64,000 nucleotides of DNA from DATARH01 sp036008175 (GCA_036008175.1 DASYOB010000086.1:13084-77083), one strand, 5' to 3'. Positions 41,578 through 51,347 are shown, counted from the first letter of the stretch. Translations and numbers: made by a program. The notes: a model not told the origin generated them from the letters alone.

Positions 41578-43953
41578 TTAGAACTTCGTGCCGAAACTGA
41601 CGTGGAATAGTTGGCTCTGGTCAAAGGATTCCTTCTTAATGGGGACAGCCAAATCGACCCGGATGGGACCCACCGGCGACTTCCAAGCAATGCCGAATCC
41701 GACGCTTGCGCGTACTGCCGCGGAATCCTGAATCTGCGGCTGGACTCCATTGTTGGTAGCCAGCTGGGTTGCATTCAGGACAAGATTTTTCTGATCGTTC
41801 GAGAACAGTGTGCCGAAATCGCTGAACACACTGCCGGTTATGCCCAGCTCCTTGGGCAAGCCGAGCGGGACGGTCAGCGCCACCGAACCGAGATAATATT
41901 TGTTGCCGCCGAGCGCATCGCTGGAAATCAAATCACGCGGCCCTATCCCGGCGGGCTGGAAACCGCGCAGGTTGTCGCCGCCAACAAAAAACCGATCCTG
42001 CAGCAAGACCTGTTGGCCGCCATAGCCGAAAATGTCGCCGGCCTCCCCGGTCACGCTCAATACCCATTCCGGCGCTACCGAGTAATAGTAACCGGCATTC
42101 AGCTTGTTACGAATATAGTTAACACCAAACCCTACGCCAGCCAGGTCGTTTCCGAGTGACGCATAGTAACCGCTGGTAGGTTCAAGTCTATTATCACGGC
42201 GATCGTAGAGCAGAACCTGGCCGACCGAGGATGTCGTATGGGTTCCTGCCTGGAGCGCGATGAACAGCGAAGCGGTGCTCTGGACGTCGGTAATCTCATC
42301 CGACCGCGCGGTATATTTAAAGGTCTGGCGCAAATTATCCGAGATCTGATAACCGGCGCGCAGGGAGCCGCCGTATGAGAATTGCTGGAAAGTCGGGGAC
42401 ACGCCGGTGAAGAAACTGGCCGTCGGGCTGGTCTTCACCTCGAACAGGTCGAAACCCGCGGCAATGTTCTTGTCGAGGAAATAGGGCTCGGTATAGCTCA
42501 AATCGACCTGCTGCGAGCGGAACGAGACGACGGTCCCGATGCGCACATCCTGGCCGCGGCCGAGGAAATTGCGTTCGCGAACACTGGCATCGATGAGCGG
42601 GCCATCCGAGGTCGAGAAGCCGAGGCCGAACGACAATTCGCCGGTCGATTGCTCCTCGACCTCGACCGTGATCACGGTTCGGTCGGGGGCCGAGCCCTGG
42701 CTGTTGGTGACATCGACCTTCTTGAAGAACCCGAGGTTCTTGATACGGTCCTTCGAGCGCTGCATCTTGCCGGTATTGAAGGCGTCGCCCTCGACCAGAC
42801 GGAATTCGCGACGGATCACCTTATCGAGCGTGCGGACATTGCCGCTGATATCGATCCGCTCGACATAGACCTGCGGCCCTTCCCGCACGTTGAAAACGAT
42901 GTCGATCGTGCGTTCGTCTCGATTGCGGGTCACCTCGGGCTTGACCTCGACAAAAGCATAGCCCCGGTTGCCGAGCGCGTCGGTCAGCACCGAGATCGAG
43001 CGCTCGACCGCGTCGGCGTTGTACCAATCGCCCGACTGCATCGTCAGCAGCGGCAGCACCTGCTCCTTGGGCAGGTCCTTGAGGCCGATGTTGACGTCCA
43101 CCTTGCCGAAGCGATAGCGCTCGCCCTCCTCCACGGTGAAGGTAACGACGAAGCCGTCGCGATCTGGAGTCAGCTCGGCGACCCCGGAGACCACCCGGAA
43201 ATCCGCATAGCCCTCGGATAGGTAGAATTTACGCAGCAGCTCGCGGTCATAGGTCAGACGGTCCGGATCGTATGTGTCGGAGGTCGAAAGGAAGCGGTAC
43301 CAGCGGCTCTCCTTTGTCTCGATGACGCCGCGCAGCGTGCCGTCGGCGAATTGGCGGTTGCCGACGAAATTGATGCTGCGCACGCCGGTCGACTGGCCCT
43401 CATTGATTTCGAAGACAAGGTCTACCCGGTTCTCCGATAGCTGGATGACCTTGGGCTCGACCGTCGCCGCGAAACGGCCGTGGCGCCGATACAGCTGAAG
43501 GATCCGGTTGACATCGTTCTGCACCCGGGTGCGGGTGTAGACGGTGCGCGGACGCAACTGGATCTCGGCATTGAGATCCTTGTCGGCCAGCTTTGAGTTA
43601 CCCTCGAAGGCGATGCGGTTGATAATCGGGTTCTCGACCACGCTGACGACCAGCGTGTTGCCTTGCCGGGTAAGCTTCACGTCGGCAAACAGGCCGGTCA
43701 CGAACAGCGCCTTCAGAGATCGGTCGATGCGCTCGGGATCCCAGGGATCGCCGCCCTGAAGGAGCAAATAGGAGCGCACCGTCTCCGGCTCGATGCGCTG
43801 GATGCCCTCGATCCGAACGTCGGCGATCCTGTCACCGGCCGTAGCCGAAACGGGCGCGCGCTGAGCCATCGCGAGCGGAAGCCACGCGACCATTGCGAAC
43901 AATGTGGCGGCGAGAAGCGCTACCCAACGGAAACTGGCCTGCTTGAAAAACAA
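41578..43953 (-). CDS. bamA: Outer membrane protein assembly factor BamA
   Basis: This 791-aa protein has a signal peptide (residues about 1-30, ending AMAQRA), five POTRA domains (from IADVRIEGIQRIEPETVRSY through VEVKPEVTRNRDERTIDIVF and NVREGPQVYVERIDISGNVR) and a C-terminal 16-strand barrel (SFGLGFSTSDGPLIDASVRE to a final HVSFGTKF, ending in Phe as barrels do). The loop-6 motif is FFVGGDNLRGFQPAGIGPRD. It folds and inserts outer-membrane proteins. The start codon is TTG (43951-43953), with GGGGG-rich sequence upstream; no ATG at the N-terminus would keep the signal peptide. Confidence 0.95.
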   Translation of the reverse strand: MFFKQASFRWVALLAATLFAMVAWLPLAMAQRAPVSATAGDRIADVRIEGIQRIEPETVRSYLLLQGGDPWDPERIDRSLKALFVTGLFADVKLTRQGNTLVVSVVENPIINRIAFEGNSKLADKDLNAEIQLRPRTVYTRTRVQNDVNRILQLYRRHGRFAATVEPKVIQLSENRVDLVFEINEGQSTGVRSINFVGNRQFADGTLRGVIETKESRWYRFLSTSDTYDPDRLTYDRELLRKFYLSEGYADFRVVSGVAELTPDRDGFVVTFTVEEGERYRFGKVDVNIGLKDLPKEQVLPLLTMQSGDWYNADAVERSISVLTDALGNRGYAFVEVKPEVTRNRDERTIDIVFNVREGPQVYVERIDISGNVRTLDKVIRREFRLVEGDAFNTGKMQRSKDRIKNLGFFKKVDVTNSQGSAPDRTVITVEVEEQSTGELSFGLGFSTSDGPLIDASVRERNFLGRGQDVRIGTVVSFRSQQVDLSYTEPYFLDKNIAAGFDLFEVKTSPTASFFTGVSPTFQQFSYGGSLRAGYQISDNLRQTFKYTARSDEITDVQSTASLFIALQAGTHTTSSVGQVLLYDRRDNRLEPTSGYYASLGNDLAGVGFGVNYIRNKLNAGYYYSVAPEWVLSVTGEAGDIFGYGGQQVLLQDRFFVGGDNLRGFQPAGIGPRDLISSDALGGNKYYLGSVALTVPLGLPKELGITGSVFSDFGTLFSNDQKNLVLNATQLATNNGVQPQIQDSAAVRASVGFGIAWKSPVGPIRVDLAVPIKKESFDQSQLFHVSFGTKF

Positions 43954-44001
43954 AAGCCCCCACCCCCGACGCCTGCAGAGAGGCCCCGACCGCCGATCGT
44001 G

Positions 44002-45156
44002 TCAGGTCACAAAGCGCTTCACAAGATCGAGGATCCCGATGTGGACGAGATCGTTCCAGGTGGCAAAGACCATCAGCGTCAAGACCAGCGCCAAGCCGAT
44101 GCGGAAACCATACTCCTGCGCGCGCTGGCCCAGGGGCCTTCCGCGGATCGCCTCAGCGGCATAGAACAGCAGATGCCCACCGTCAAGCACGGGCACCGGA
44201 AATAGGTTGATCAGCCCCAGATTGACGGACAACACCGACATAAACCAGATCAGCGGCACGATCCCGCCCTGAGCAACCTCTCCCGACAGCTGGGCGATGC
44301 GCAGCGGCCCGCCCAACTCATCGGTCGTGCGCCGGCCGATGACCATTTGCCACATCGCCTCGAGTGTCGTGGCCGAAAGGTTCCAGGTTTCGCCGGCGGC
44401 ACGCACCACTGCACTCGCCGGATCGCGCCTGACGTATTTCGGGGCCCCGCCGCGGATACCAAGTTGCCCAACCTCGCGGCGTCCCAGCCGATCGCTCTCT
44501 TCGACCCGGCTGGGCGTTACATGCAAGGTAACCGGCTCGCCATCCCGCTTCACCACGATGGTCAGCGGCACCGATGGGTTTAGCCGCACGATCTGCTGCA
44601 CGTCCTCGAACCGGTCGATCGACTGGCCGTCGATGCTGGCGATCGCGTCTCCCGGGTGGATACCGCCCTGCTCGGCGGCGCTACCCGGCAAAACCTGCCC
44701 GACATCCGCCGGCGTGAACGGCTGGCCGTAGGTCATGAACAGGAGCGCCAAAGCCACAATCGCGAACACGAAATTGGCGATCGGGCCGCCGGCGACAATT
44801 GCGGCGCGCTGCCCGAGCCGCTTGTGATGGAACGAAAATTCGCGCTCGTCGACGGAGAGCTGGCTCAAGTTGATAGCCAGACCGGAGCTGGGATCGGCGT
44901 CGCCGAACATCTTGACGTAGCCGCCGAGCGGGATCGCGCTGAATTTCCATCGGGTCCCGGCGCGATCCCACCAGCCGTACAGCTCGGGTCCAAAACCGAT
45001 CGAGAACACCTCGATCTTCACCCCATTGCGACGGGCAATCAGGTAGTGGCCAAGCTCGTGGATGAATACCAGAACGGTCAGGACGACCAGAAACCAGAAG
45101 ACGACCCACAGAAAGTGGGCAAGCCCGCCTTGAAGATAGGGTGCCAGATAGCTCAT
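44002..45156 (-). CDS. rseP: Site-2 protease RseP family, membrane zinc metalloprotease
   Basis: This 384-aa protein has the zinc motif HELGH at residues 33-37 in a first membrane helix (LVVLTVLVFIHELGHYLIAR), one PDZ domain in the middle (about residues 120-200, VGQVLPGSAAEQGGIHPGDA), and the second active-site helix INLFPVPVLDGGHLLFYAAE with the LDG motif. It cleaves anti-sigma factors within the membrane. E. coli RseP has two PDZ domains; here I see one clear copy, and the other may be degenerate. Its ATG overlaps the dxr stop (45153-45156). Confidence 0.95.
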   Translation of the reverse strand: MSYLAPYLQGGLAHFLWVVFWFLVVLTVLVFIHELGHYLIARRNGVKIEVFSIGFGPELYGWWDRAGTRWKFSAIPLGGYVKMFGDADPSSGLAINLSQLSVDEREFSFHHKRLGQRAAIVAGGPIANFVFAIVALALLFMTYGQPFTPADVGQVLPGSAAEQGGIHPGDAIASIDGQSIDRFEDVQQIVRLNPSVPLTIVVKRDGEPVTLHVTPSRVEESDRLGRREVGQLGIRGGAPKYVRRDPASAVVRAAGETWNLSATTLEAMWQMVIGRRTTDELGGPLRIAQLSGEVAQGGIVPLIWFMSVLSVNLGLINLFPVPVLDGGHLLFYAAEAIRGRPLGQRAQEYGFRIGLALVLTLMVFATWNDLVHIGILDLVKRFVT

Positions 45157-46391
45157 CTTGTGCCCGTCGATTCGGCGACGCGGGGCTGTCTGCCCGGCGC
45201 GATCAGTTTGGCCGCGAGGTCACGCGCAGCTTTGTCGAGATTGTACACGTCTTCGAGCGAGTCAAGCCTCCCACCGGGCATCAGCTCCAGCGTGCGCTCT
45301 ACGGTCGCGGCGATATCGAGGAAACGGATCTGGCCCGCGAGAAAGGCGTGCACCGCAGTCTCGTTTGCCGCGTTCAGTACCGTGGGGCAGCCGCCGCCGT
45401 GGCTGAGCGCCTCGCGCGCGAGGCGCAGCGCCGGGAACCGCCGCTCGTCGGGGGCCTCGAATGTCAGCCGGCCGACCTCAGCCAGGTCGAGCCGCTTGGT
45501 CGGGGCGGCGGTGCGGCCGGGCCAGCCGAGAGCATAGGCGATTGGCGTGCGCATGTCGGGCGAGCCGAGATGGGCCAGGACCGAGCCGTCGCGATAGGTC
45601 ACCAAGCCGTGCACGATCGATTGCGGATGAATGACGATGTCGATGCGGTCACCGTTGAGCTGAAAAAGATGATGCGCCTCGATCAGCTCGAGACCCTTGT
45701 TCATCAAGGTCGCCGAATCGACCGAAATCTTGGCTCCCATATTCCAGGTCGGGTGCGCCACCGCCTCGGCCGGAGTGACGTCAAGCATGTCTCCGAGGCC
45801 GCGCTCGCGAAACGGGCCGCCGCTGCAGGTCAGCGTGATCTTCTCGATGTCGCCGACCCGCTCGAAATCGAAGCATTGCCAGATTGCGTTGTGCTCGCTG
45901 TCAACGGGCAACAGCGTCGCGCCGCTGGCGCCAACCTCTCGCATGAACAGGCTGCCGGCGCAGACCAGAACCTCCTTGTTGGCAAAGGCGACAATCCGGC
46001 CTTTGCGGACCGCGGCAAGCGTCGGTTCTAGCCCGGCTGCGCCAACGATACCGGCCATGACCCAATCGCACGGCCGCTCTACCGCCTCTACCAGCGCCGC
46101 GCGACCGCTAGCTGCCTCAATTCCGGTGCCGGCAAGCGCCTCCTTCAGCGCCGGGTAATCCGCTGGATCGGCGATCGCGGCGAAGCGAGCGCCGAGGGCG
46201 CTCGCCTGCTCGGCGAGCAAGCCGGCATTGTGATTGGCGGTCAGCGCTTCGACCGTAAACACCTCGGGATTGCGCATAAGGAGGTCGACGGTGCTGCGCC
46301 CGATCGACCCGGTCGAGCCAAGGATCGTCACCCGGCGAGGCGGTCCGGCGAGGCGCGTCGGATGAACGTCCGGTTGACGCGACGCGCTCAT
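45153..46391 (-). CDS. dxr: 1-deoxy-D-xylulose-5-phosphate reductoisomerase
   Basis: This 412-aa protein has the NADPH loop VTILGSTGSIGRSTVDLLMR, then VFTVEALTANHNAGLLAEQA, IVAFANKEVLVCAGSLF, LLPVDSEHNAIWQCF (metal site D-S-E) and FRERGLGDMLDVTPAEAVAH, PTWNMGAKISVDSATLMNKG. It makes 2-C-methyl-D-erythritol 4-phosphate in the MEP isoprenoid pathway. The start at 46391 overlaps the cdsA stop by ATGA; a second ATG at 46397 adds two residues. It lies between cdsA and rseP, the usual order. Confidence 0.96.
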   Translation of the reverse strand: MSASRQPDVHPTRLAGPPRRVTILGSTGSIGRSTVDLLMRNPEVFTVEALTANHNAGLLAEQASALGARFAAIADPADYPALKEALAGTGIEAASGRAALVEAVERPCDWVMAGIVGAAGLEPTLAAVRKGRIVAFANKEVLVCAGSLFMREVGASGATLLPVDSEHNAIWQCFDFERVGDIEKITLTCSGGPFRERGLGDMLDVTPAEAVAHPTWNMGAKISVDSATLMNKGLELIEAHHLFQLNGDRIDIVIHPQSIVHGLVTYRDGSVLAHLGSPDMRTPIAYALGWPGRTAAPTKRLDLAEVGRLTFEAPDERRFPALRLAREALSHGGGCPTVLNAANETAVHAFLAGQIRFLDIAATVERTLELMPGGRLDSLEDVYNLDKAARDLAAKLIAPGRQPRVAESTGTR

Positions 46392-47215
46392 CGCCATGTC
46401 AGTACGCTGCCGCCGCCGACCAGGGTCAAGAGCGCCACCGCCGCGACCACCGCGAGGAGACCATCAAGGCGATCAAGGAGGCCGCCATGCCCGGGAATGA
46501 GGCCGCTCGAGTCCTTCACACCGAACCTTCGCTTGGCCACGGACTCCGCAAGATCGCCGAACTGCCCAACAATCGCAAGTCCCGCGCTTACCAGCACCAG
46601 AGGTAGCACCGGGGAGGCCCCGACAAGCTCCGCGGTGCCCCAGCCGGCCAGCGCCGCGCACCCGGTACCGCCGACCAGCCCGGCCCAGGTCTTGCGCGGG
46701 CTCCAGCGCGGTGCCAGCCGCGGACCGCCAAAACGGCGGCCGATCACGTAGGCGCCGATATCGGTCGCCCAGACGACGGCAAAGACCCAGAGCAGCGTCG
46801 GCCGACCGGCGGCCTCGCTCCGTGCCAACCACAGCAGCAGAACGCAAGGCAGCGCGACCCAGAGCGTCCCCAGCGCGATCCAATAAGCCTCGCGATCATG
46901 CTCCTGCCGTGCAACCCAGAAGACGATAGCGGCGCCGGCGACGGTCGCCGCAAACGCCACCGCGACGCCGGCGAAAGTGATCGCGATCACGGCGGCTACA
47001 ACCACGGCGACGAGCGCGCTCCCGCTCGCGCCTAGCTGTCCAGCCCGACACAGGCGGGCCCACTCCCACGCCATCCCGGCCCCGGCGGCGGCGGTCACGA
47101 TGGGCAGCCACGGCGACCCAAACCAGGCGGCGGCGAGCGCAATCGGCGCCAGCACCAGCGCCGAAAGGATGCGCAGCCCAACGGAGCGCCGGTCAGCCGG
47201 ATCCAACGGAGGCAC
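46388..47215 (-). CDS. cdsA: Phosphatidate cytidylyltransferase
   Basis: This 275-aa membrane protein has seven or eight hydrophobic segments and the CDP-alcohol signature RRFGVKDSSGLIPGHGGLLD, RLDGLLAVV at its C-terminus, with KTWAGLVGGTGCAALAG and VWATDIGAYVIGRRFGG before it. It makes CDP-diacylglycerol for all phospholipids. I use the GTG at 47215 because it begins VPPLDPADRRSVGLRILSAL, a family-like opening, overlapping uppS by 23 bases. The frame continues to 47314 but lacks support. No strong ribosome site is seen, which suggests coupling to uppS. Confidence 0.92.
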   Translation of the reverse strand: MPPLDPADRRSVGLRILSALVLAPIALAAAWFGSPWLPIVTAAAGAGMAWEWARLCRAGQLGASGSALVAVVVAAVIAITFAGVAVAFAATVAGAAIVFWVARQEHDREAYWIALGTLWVALPCVLLLWLARSEAAGRPTLLWVFAVVWATDIGAYVIGRRFGGPRLAPRWSPRKTWAGLVGGTGCAALAGWGTAELVGASPVLPLVLVSAGLAIVGQFGDLAESVAKRRFGVKDSSGLIPGHGGLLDRLDGLLAVVAAVALLTLVGGGSVLTWR

Positions 47216-47927
47216 CGTAGCGGCGTTCGCGGCAGCAATAATCGACGATCGCCTGCTCCAGGTCGCCAGCCCCGAAATCCGGCCACAGCGTCTTGGTGAA
47301 CACCAGCTCGGCATAGGCGCATTGCCAAAGGAGGAAATTGCTGATGCGCTGCTCGCCGCTGGTGCGGATCAACAGGTCGGGATCAGGCAGATCGGCGGTG
47401 AACAGATGGCGCGCGATCAGCTTCTCGTCGATGGCGTCAAGCGAAAGCCCCCCAGTCTTGGCCTCGGCCGCGATCGCGCGCACGGCGGCGACGATCTCCG
47501 CCCGGCCGCCATAGGACAGCGCGATGGTCAGGTTGATGCCGCTATTATCGCGGGTCAGCCGCTCGGCATTGTCGATCATCGCCGCGATGTCCGGACTTAG
47601 CCGGCCTAGATCGCCGATCACGCGTAGCCGCACCCCGTTACCGTGCAATGCAGCGATCTCGCCCCGCAGATAGTGGCGCAGCAGCCCCATCAGATCGTCG
47701 ATCTCGTTGAGCGGCCGCTTCCAATTCTCCGAGGAAAACCCGAACAGCGTCAGGTAGGAAATCCCCAGCTTGCTCGCCGCCTCGACGGTGCGGCGGGCCG
47801 CTTCGGCGCCACGGCGATGCCCGGCGATGCGCGGTAGACCGCGGCCGCGTGCCCAGCGGCCGTTACCGTCCATGATAATCGCAATGTGCCGCGGCAACGA
47901 GCCGGGCGAGACGGCAGCGAGGTTCAT
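47193..47927 (-). CDS. uppS: Polyprenyl diphosphate synthase UppS
   Basis: This 244-aa protein has the cis-prenyltransferase motif PRHIAIIMDGNGRWARGRGL (catalytic Asp), GHRRGAEAARRTVEAASKLG, YLTLFGFSSENWKRPLNEID, LTIALSYGGRAEIVAAVRAI and the C-terminal DLLIRTSGEQRISNFLLWQC. It makes the C55 lipid carrier for wall and O-antigen. The ATG overlaps the frr stop by one base (TGATG). It lies between frr and cdsA. Confidence 0.96.
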   Translation of the reverse strand: MNLAAVSPGSLPRHIAIIMDGNGRWARGRGLPRIAGHRRGAEAARRTVEAASKLGISYLTLFGFSSENWKRPLNEIDDLMGLLRHYLRGEIAALHGNGVRLRVIGDLGRLSPDIAAMIDNAERLTRDNSGINLTIALSYGGRAEIVAAVRAIAAEAKTGGLSLDAIDEKLIARHLFTADLPDPDLLIRTSGEQRISNFLLWQCAYAELVFTKTLWPDFGAGDLEQAIVDYCCRERRYGASVGSG

Positions 47928-48487
47928 CAGACCTGAAGGATTTCCTTGTCTTTTTGCGCCAACGTCTCGTCGATGCGCTTGATATGGTCGTCGGTCAGCT
48001 GCTGGACATCGTGCTGCAGCTTGCGATCCTCGTCCTGAGAAATCTCGCCCGTCTTTTCGAGGCGGCGCAGTGCCTCGATTCCGTCGCGGCGAACGTTGCG
48101 CACCGAGATGCGGGCCTGCTCGGCGTATTTGGCGGCGACCCGCGTCAGCTCGCGGCGGCGCTCCTCATTGAGTTCGGGGATCGGCACCCGGATCAACTGG
48201 CCCTCGGTCTGAGGGTTGAGGCCAAGCCCCGCTTCGCGGATCGCCTTGTCGACCGCCTTGACCACGCCACGGTCCCACACCTGCACCGTGATAATGCGAG
48301 GCTCGGGCACGTTAACGCTGGCCACCTGGTTAAGCGGCACGGTTCCGCCATAGGCCGGAACCATGACCGGCTCCAACAGGCTCGCGGAGGCCCGACCGGT
48401 GCGCAACCCGCCAAACTCCTTGCGCAGCACTTCGATCGCGCCATCCATGCGGCGCCGGAGGTCCTTCAGCAATTCGTCCTGGGCCAT
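47927..48487 (-). CDS. frr: Ribosome recycling factor
   Basis: This 186-aa protein begins MAQDELLKDLRRRMDGAIEV, then LRKEFGGLRTGRASASLLEP (the conserved GLRTGRAS), VMVPAYGGTVPLNQVASVNV and ERRRELTRVAAKYAEQARIS. It has the standard length and releases ribosomes after termination together with EF-G. Lies 38 bases after pyrH. Confidence 0.96.
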   Translation of the reverse strand: MAQDELLKDLRRRMDGAIEVLRKEFGGLRTGRASASLLEPVMVPAYGGTVPLNQVASVNVPEPRIITVQVWDRGVVKAVDKAIREAGLGLNPQTEGQLIRVPIPELNEERRRELTRVAAKYAEQARISVRNVRRDGIEALRRLEKTGEISQDEDRKLQHDVQQLTDDHIKRIDETLAQKDKEILQV

Positions 48488-48525
48488 GGCGTGTGCCTCC
48501 CTCGCGCTCCCCGTCCCCGTCGCTT

Positions 48526-49251
48526 TTATGTCACGTCCTCGATGATCGTGTACCGCCCCTTTCCCTGCACCACCTGCGCGAACCCGCCGCTCTCGAAAAT
48601 CGAGAAGACCAGAATTGGGATCCGGTTCTCCCGCGCCAGCGAGACCGCCGAGGCGTCCATCACCTGCAGATCGCGCGACAACACTTCCCGATAGTCGAGC
48701 CGATCAAAACGGTGGGCCCCCGGCACCCGATTCGGGTCGGCGTCGTAGACGCCGTCGACCTTGGTCGCCTTCAACAGCGCATCGCAGCCCATCTCGGAGG
48801 CGCGCAGCGCCGCCGCGGTATCGGTGGTGAAAAACGGGTTCCCGGTGCCGGCGCCGAAAATTACGACCCGCCCTCTCTCGAGATGTCGCAGCGCCCGGCG
48901 TCGGATATAGGGCTCGCAGACCGCCTGCATCGAGATCGCCGACTGCACCCGGGTGATGACGCCGCGGCGCTCCAACTCGTTCTGCATCGCCAGCGAATTA
49001 ATCACCGTGGCAAGCATACCCATGTAGTCGGCCGAGGCGCGCTCCATGCCCCCCGCGGCACCGGACAGGCCGCGGAAGATGTTGCCGCCGCCGATCACCA
49101 GGCACAACTCGACGCCGAGGGCATGGACCGATCCGACCTCATCGGCGATGCGCTCGAGCATCGCTGGGTCGAGGCCGTAGTCGCGCTCGCCCATCAGAGC
49201 TTCGCCCGACACCTTGAGCAGGACGCGGCGATATTTGAGAACGGCTGACAT
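48526..49251 (-). CDS. pyrH: UMP kinase
   Basis: This 241-aa amino-acid-kinase-fold protein has MSAVLKYRRVLLKVSGEALM, VELCLVIGGGNIFRGLSGAA, MGMLATVINSLAMQNELER, VVIFGAGTGNPFFTTDTAAA and LRASEMGCDALLKATKVDGV, YDADPN. It phosphorylates UMP to UDP. The start at 49251 gives the family N-terminus; in-frame starts at 49266 and 49302 are possible but unsupported. Lies between tsf and frr in the canonical order, 148 bases after tsf. Confidence 0.95.
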   Translation of the reverse strand: MSAVLKYRRVLLKVSGEALMGERDYGLDPAMLERIADEVGSVHALGVELCLVIGGGNIFRGLSGAAGGMERASADYMGMLATVINSLAMQNELERRGVITRVQSAISMQAVCEPYIRRRALRHLERGRVVIFGAGTGNPFFTTDTAAALRASEMGCDALLKATKVDGVYDADPNRVPGAHRFDRLDYREVLSRDLQVMDASAVSLARENRIPILVFSIFESGGFAQVVQGKGRYTIIEDVT

Positions 49252-49398
49252 GCGCCCCGCGCCCATCCGGCTGATATGCCCGTCCCTGGGACGGGCCAAC
49301 ATTACACCAAACCGCCCGCCAGGCGGCTATTCGATTTACCGCGGCGCTGTTGCCGGCGCAGCCGAACACCGGGCATGCTCGACGCCGGCGGCAACGGG

Positions 49399-50322
49399 TC
49401 AGCTCTTCAACTGCGCGATCTCCGCAGCGAAATCGGACGGCGGCCGCTCGATCCCTTCGCCGAGCGCAAAGCGGACAAAACCAGCCAGCCGGATCGGCTT
49501 GCCGGCAGCTTTGCCCGCGGCTTCGACGACCTTTGCCACCCGGCTTTCGCCATCGACGACGAAGATCTGCTCCAGGAGAACGGTTTCCTCATAGAACTTG
49601 CGCAGCCGGCCTTCGACCATGCGCTCAACGATCGCCTCGTCCTTGCCGCTGGCCCGCGCCTGCTCGCGCAGCACGTCGCGCTCCCGGTCGAGCGCCGAAC
49701 CGGGCACCGATGCGGTGTCGAGGTAAAGCGGGGTTGCCGCGGCGACATGCATCGCCAGCTGCCGGCCAAGCGCGGCGAGCGCCTCCCCGTCGGCCTCAGA
49801 TTCAAGCGCGACGAGCACGCCGATCTTACCCAGCCCCGGCGCGAGCGAGTTGTGCATGTACGAAGCGACGAGCCCCTTGTCTACCGCCAGCCGCTGCGAG
49901 CGGCGCAGCACCAGATTTTCGCCGATGCGGGCGACGAGTTCGGTCAACTCGGCACCGACGGTACGGCCGGTGCCGGGATAGGCGGCCTCGCGCAGCGCCT
50001 CGACATCGCCGTTGGTAGCCACTGCAAGGCCGGCAACGGTGCGCACAAACCCCTGGAACAGGTCGTTGCGGGCGACGAAATCGGTCTCGGAATTGACCTC
50101 GACGACAGCCCCCGCGCCACCTCGCGTTGCAACCCCGACCAGCCCCTCTGCGGCCACCCGCCCGGCCTTCTTTGCGGCGGCGGCGAGCCCTTTCTTGCGC
50201 AGCCAGTCGACCGCGCCCTCGATATCGCCGCCGGTCTCACCCAGGGCGCGTTTGCAATCCATCATCCCGGCGCCGGTCTTTTCGCGCAATTCCTTGACCA
50301 GCCCGGCGGTTACCTCGGCCAT
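49399..50322 (-). CDS. tsf: Elongation factor Ts
   Basis: This 307-aa protein has TAGLVKELREKTGAGMMDCK (N-terminal UBA-like domain), GAVVEVNSETDFVARNDLFQ (signature TDFVARN) and YMHNSLAPGLGKIGVLVALE, then VASVPGSALDRERDVLREQA. It recycles EF-Tu by exchanging GDP. Its start has GAGAGGA upstream. Lies 36 bases after rpsB. Confidence 0.96.
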   Translation of the reverse strand: MAEVTAGLVKELREKTGAGMMDCKRALGETGGDIEGAVDWLRKKGLAAAAKKAGRVAAEGLVGVATRGGAGAVVEVNSETDFVARNDLFQGFVRTVAGLAVATNGDVEALREAAYPGTGRTVGAELTELVARIGENLVLRRSQRLAVDKGLVASYMHNSLAPGLGKIGVLVALESEADGEALAALGRQLAMHVAAATPLYLDTASVPGSALDRERDVLREQARASGKDEAIVERMVEGRLRKFYEETVLLEQIFVVDGESRVAKVVEAAGKAAGKPIRLAGFVRFALGEGIERPPSDFAAEIAQLKS

Positions 50323-50358
50323 CTTGTTGTCCTCTCGTGTAATCAGGTGCGGCGGCAG

Positions 50359-51207
50359 CTATTCGGCGGCGGGGCTCGGCTCGACCTCGGTCGCCTCCGC
50401 TCCCATCGGTTCCGCTTCCGCCGGCTCGCCTGCGCCCTCAGCCTCCATCGGCTCCTCTTCGGGCACCGTCTGGGCCGGCAATTCGGCCCGCGCGCCGACG
50501 TCAATGCCGGAGGCGGCCAGTTCGGCCTGCAGCCCGTCGAGGACGGAGCCGGCCACCAGATCGCAATACAAATGGATGGCGCGCATAGCGTCGTCATTCC
50601 CGGGGATCGGGTAGGCGATACCGTCGGGCGAGGAGTTCGAATCGAGTATCGCCACCACCGGGATGCGCAGCGTGTTCGCCTCGCGCACCGCGATATCCTC
50701 CTTGTTGGTGTCAATGACGAACAGGATATCGGGCAGCCCGCCCATTTCTTTGATGCCGCCCAGCGCGCGTTCGAGCTTGTCGCGGTCGCGGGTCAACTCC
50801 AGAAGCTCGCGCTTGGTGAGCCCGCTCTGCTCGGTCGTGATCCGCTCCTCGAGCTCGCGCAGCCGCTTGATCGATTGCGATATGGTCTTGAAGTTGGTCA
50901 GCATGCCGCCGAGCCAGCGGTAGTTGACGTAATACTGGCCGCAGCGCTTGGCGGCATCAGCGATCGCCTCCTGCGCCTGCCGCTTGGTGCCGACGAACAG
51001 CACGCGACCGCCGCCGGCGACAACCTCGCGGACCGCCTCCAGCCCCTGCCGCAGCAGCGGGACGGTCTGTTCGAGGTCGATGATGTGGATGCCGTTGCGA
51101 ACGCCAAAGATGTAAGGCTGCATCTTCGGGTTCCAGCGCCGCGTGTGGTGGCCGAAATGGACGCCGGCTTCCAGCAGCTGGCGCATCGTGTAATCGGGTA
51201 GTGCCAT
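50359..51207 (-). CDS. rpsB: 30S ribosomal protein S2
   Basis: This 282-aa protein begins MALPDYTMRQLLEAGVHFGH, HTRRWNPKMQPYIFGVRNGI, and has VLFVGTKRQAQEAIADAAKR, RWLGGMLTNFKTISQSIKRL and NSSPDGIAYPIPGNDDAMRA, the S2 signatures. The C-terminal 60 residues after LQAELAASGIDVGARAELP are an acidic Glu/Ala/Pro extension, as in many alphaproteobacteria. GGAAAGGA lies before the ATG. It heads the minus-strand core run. Confidence 0.97.
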   Translation of the reverse strand: MALPDYTMRQLLEAGVHFGHHTRRWNPKMQPYIFGVRNGIHIIDLEQTVPLLRQGLEAVREVVAGGGRVLFVGTKRQAQEAIADAAKRCGQYYVNYRWLGGMLTNFKTISQSIKRLRELEERITTEQSGLTKRELLELTRDRDKLERALGGIKEMGGLPDILFVIDTNKEDIAVREANTLRIPVVAILDSNSSPDGIAYPIPGNDDAMRAIHLYCDLVAGSVLDGLQAELAASGIDVGARAELPAQTVPEEEPMEAEGAGEPAEAEPMGAEATEVEPSPAAE

Positions 51208-51347
51208 GTCTGTTCCTTTCCGGTTGGTCCGCCGCAGGGTAAAAAATCAGCCCCCAAGGCGAATGGGGCGCCGACACCGGAGCGGCCCGCCTCCGAGGAA
51301 CTCCAAAGAGGTGCGCCGCAGCCCTGCGTGAGGGTTACGCGGGCGTG

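Noticed and set aside
49276..51201. 641-codon open frame on the plus strand
   Set aside because: It is antisense to tsf and rpsB; open antisense frames are common in GC-rich coding DNA.
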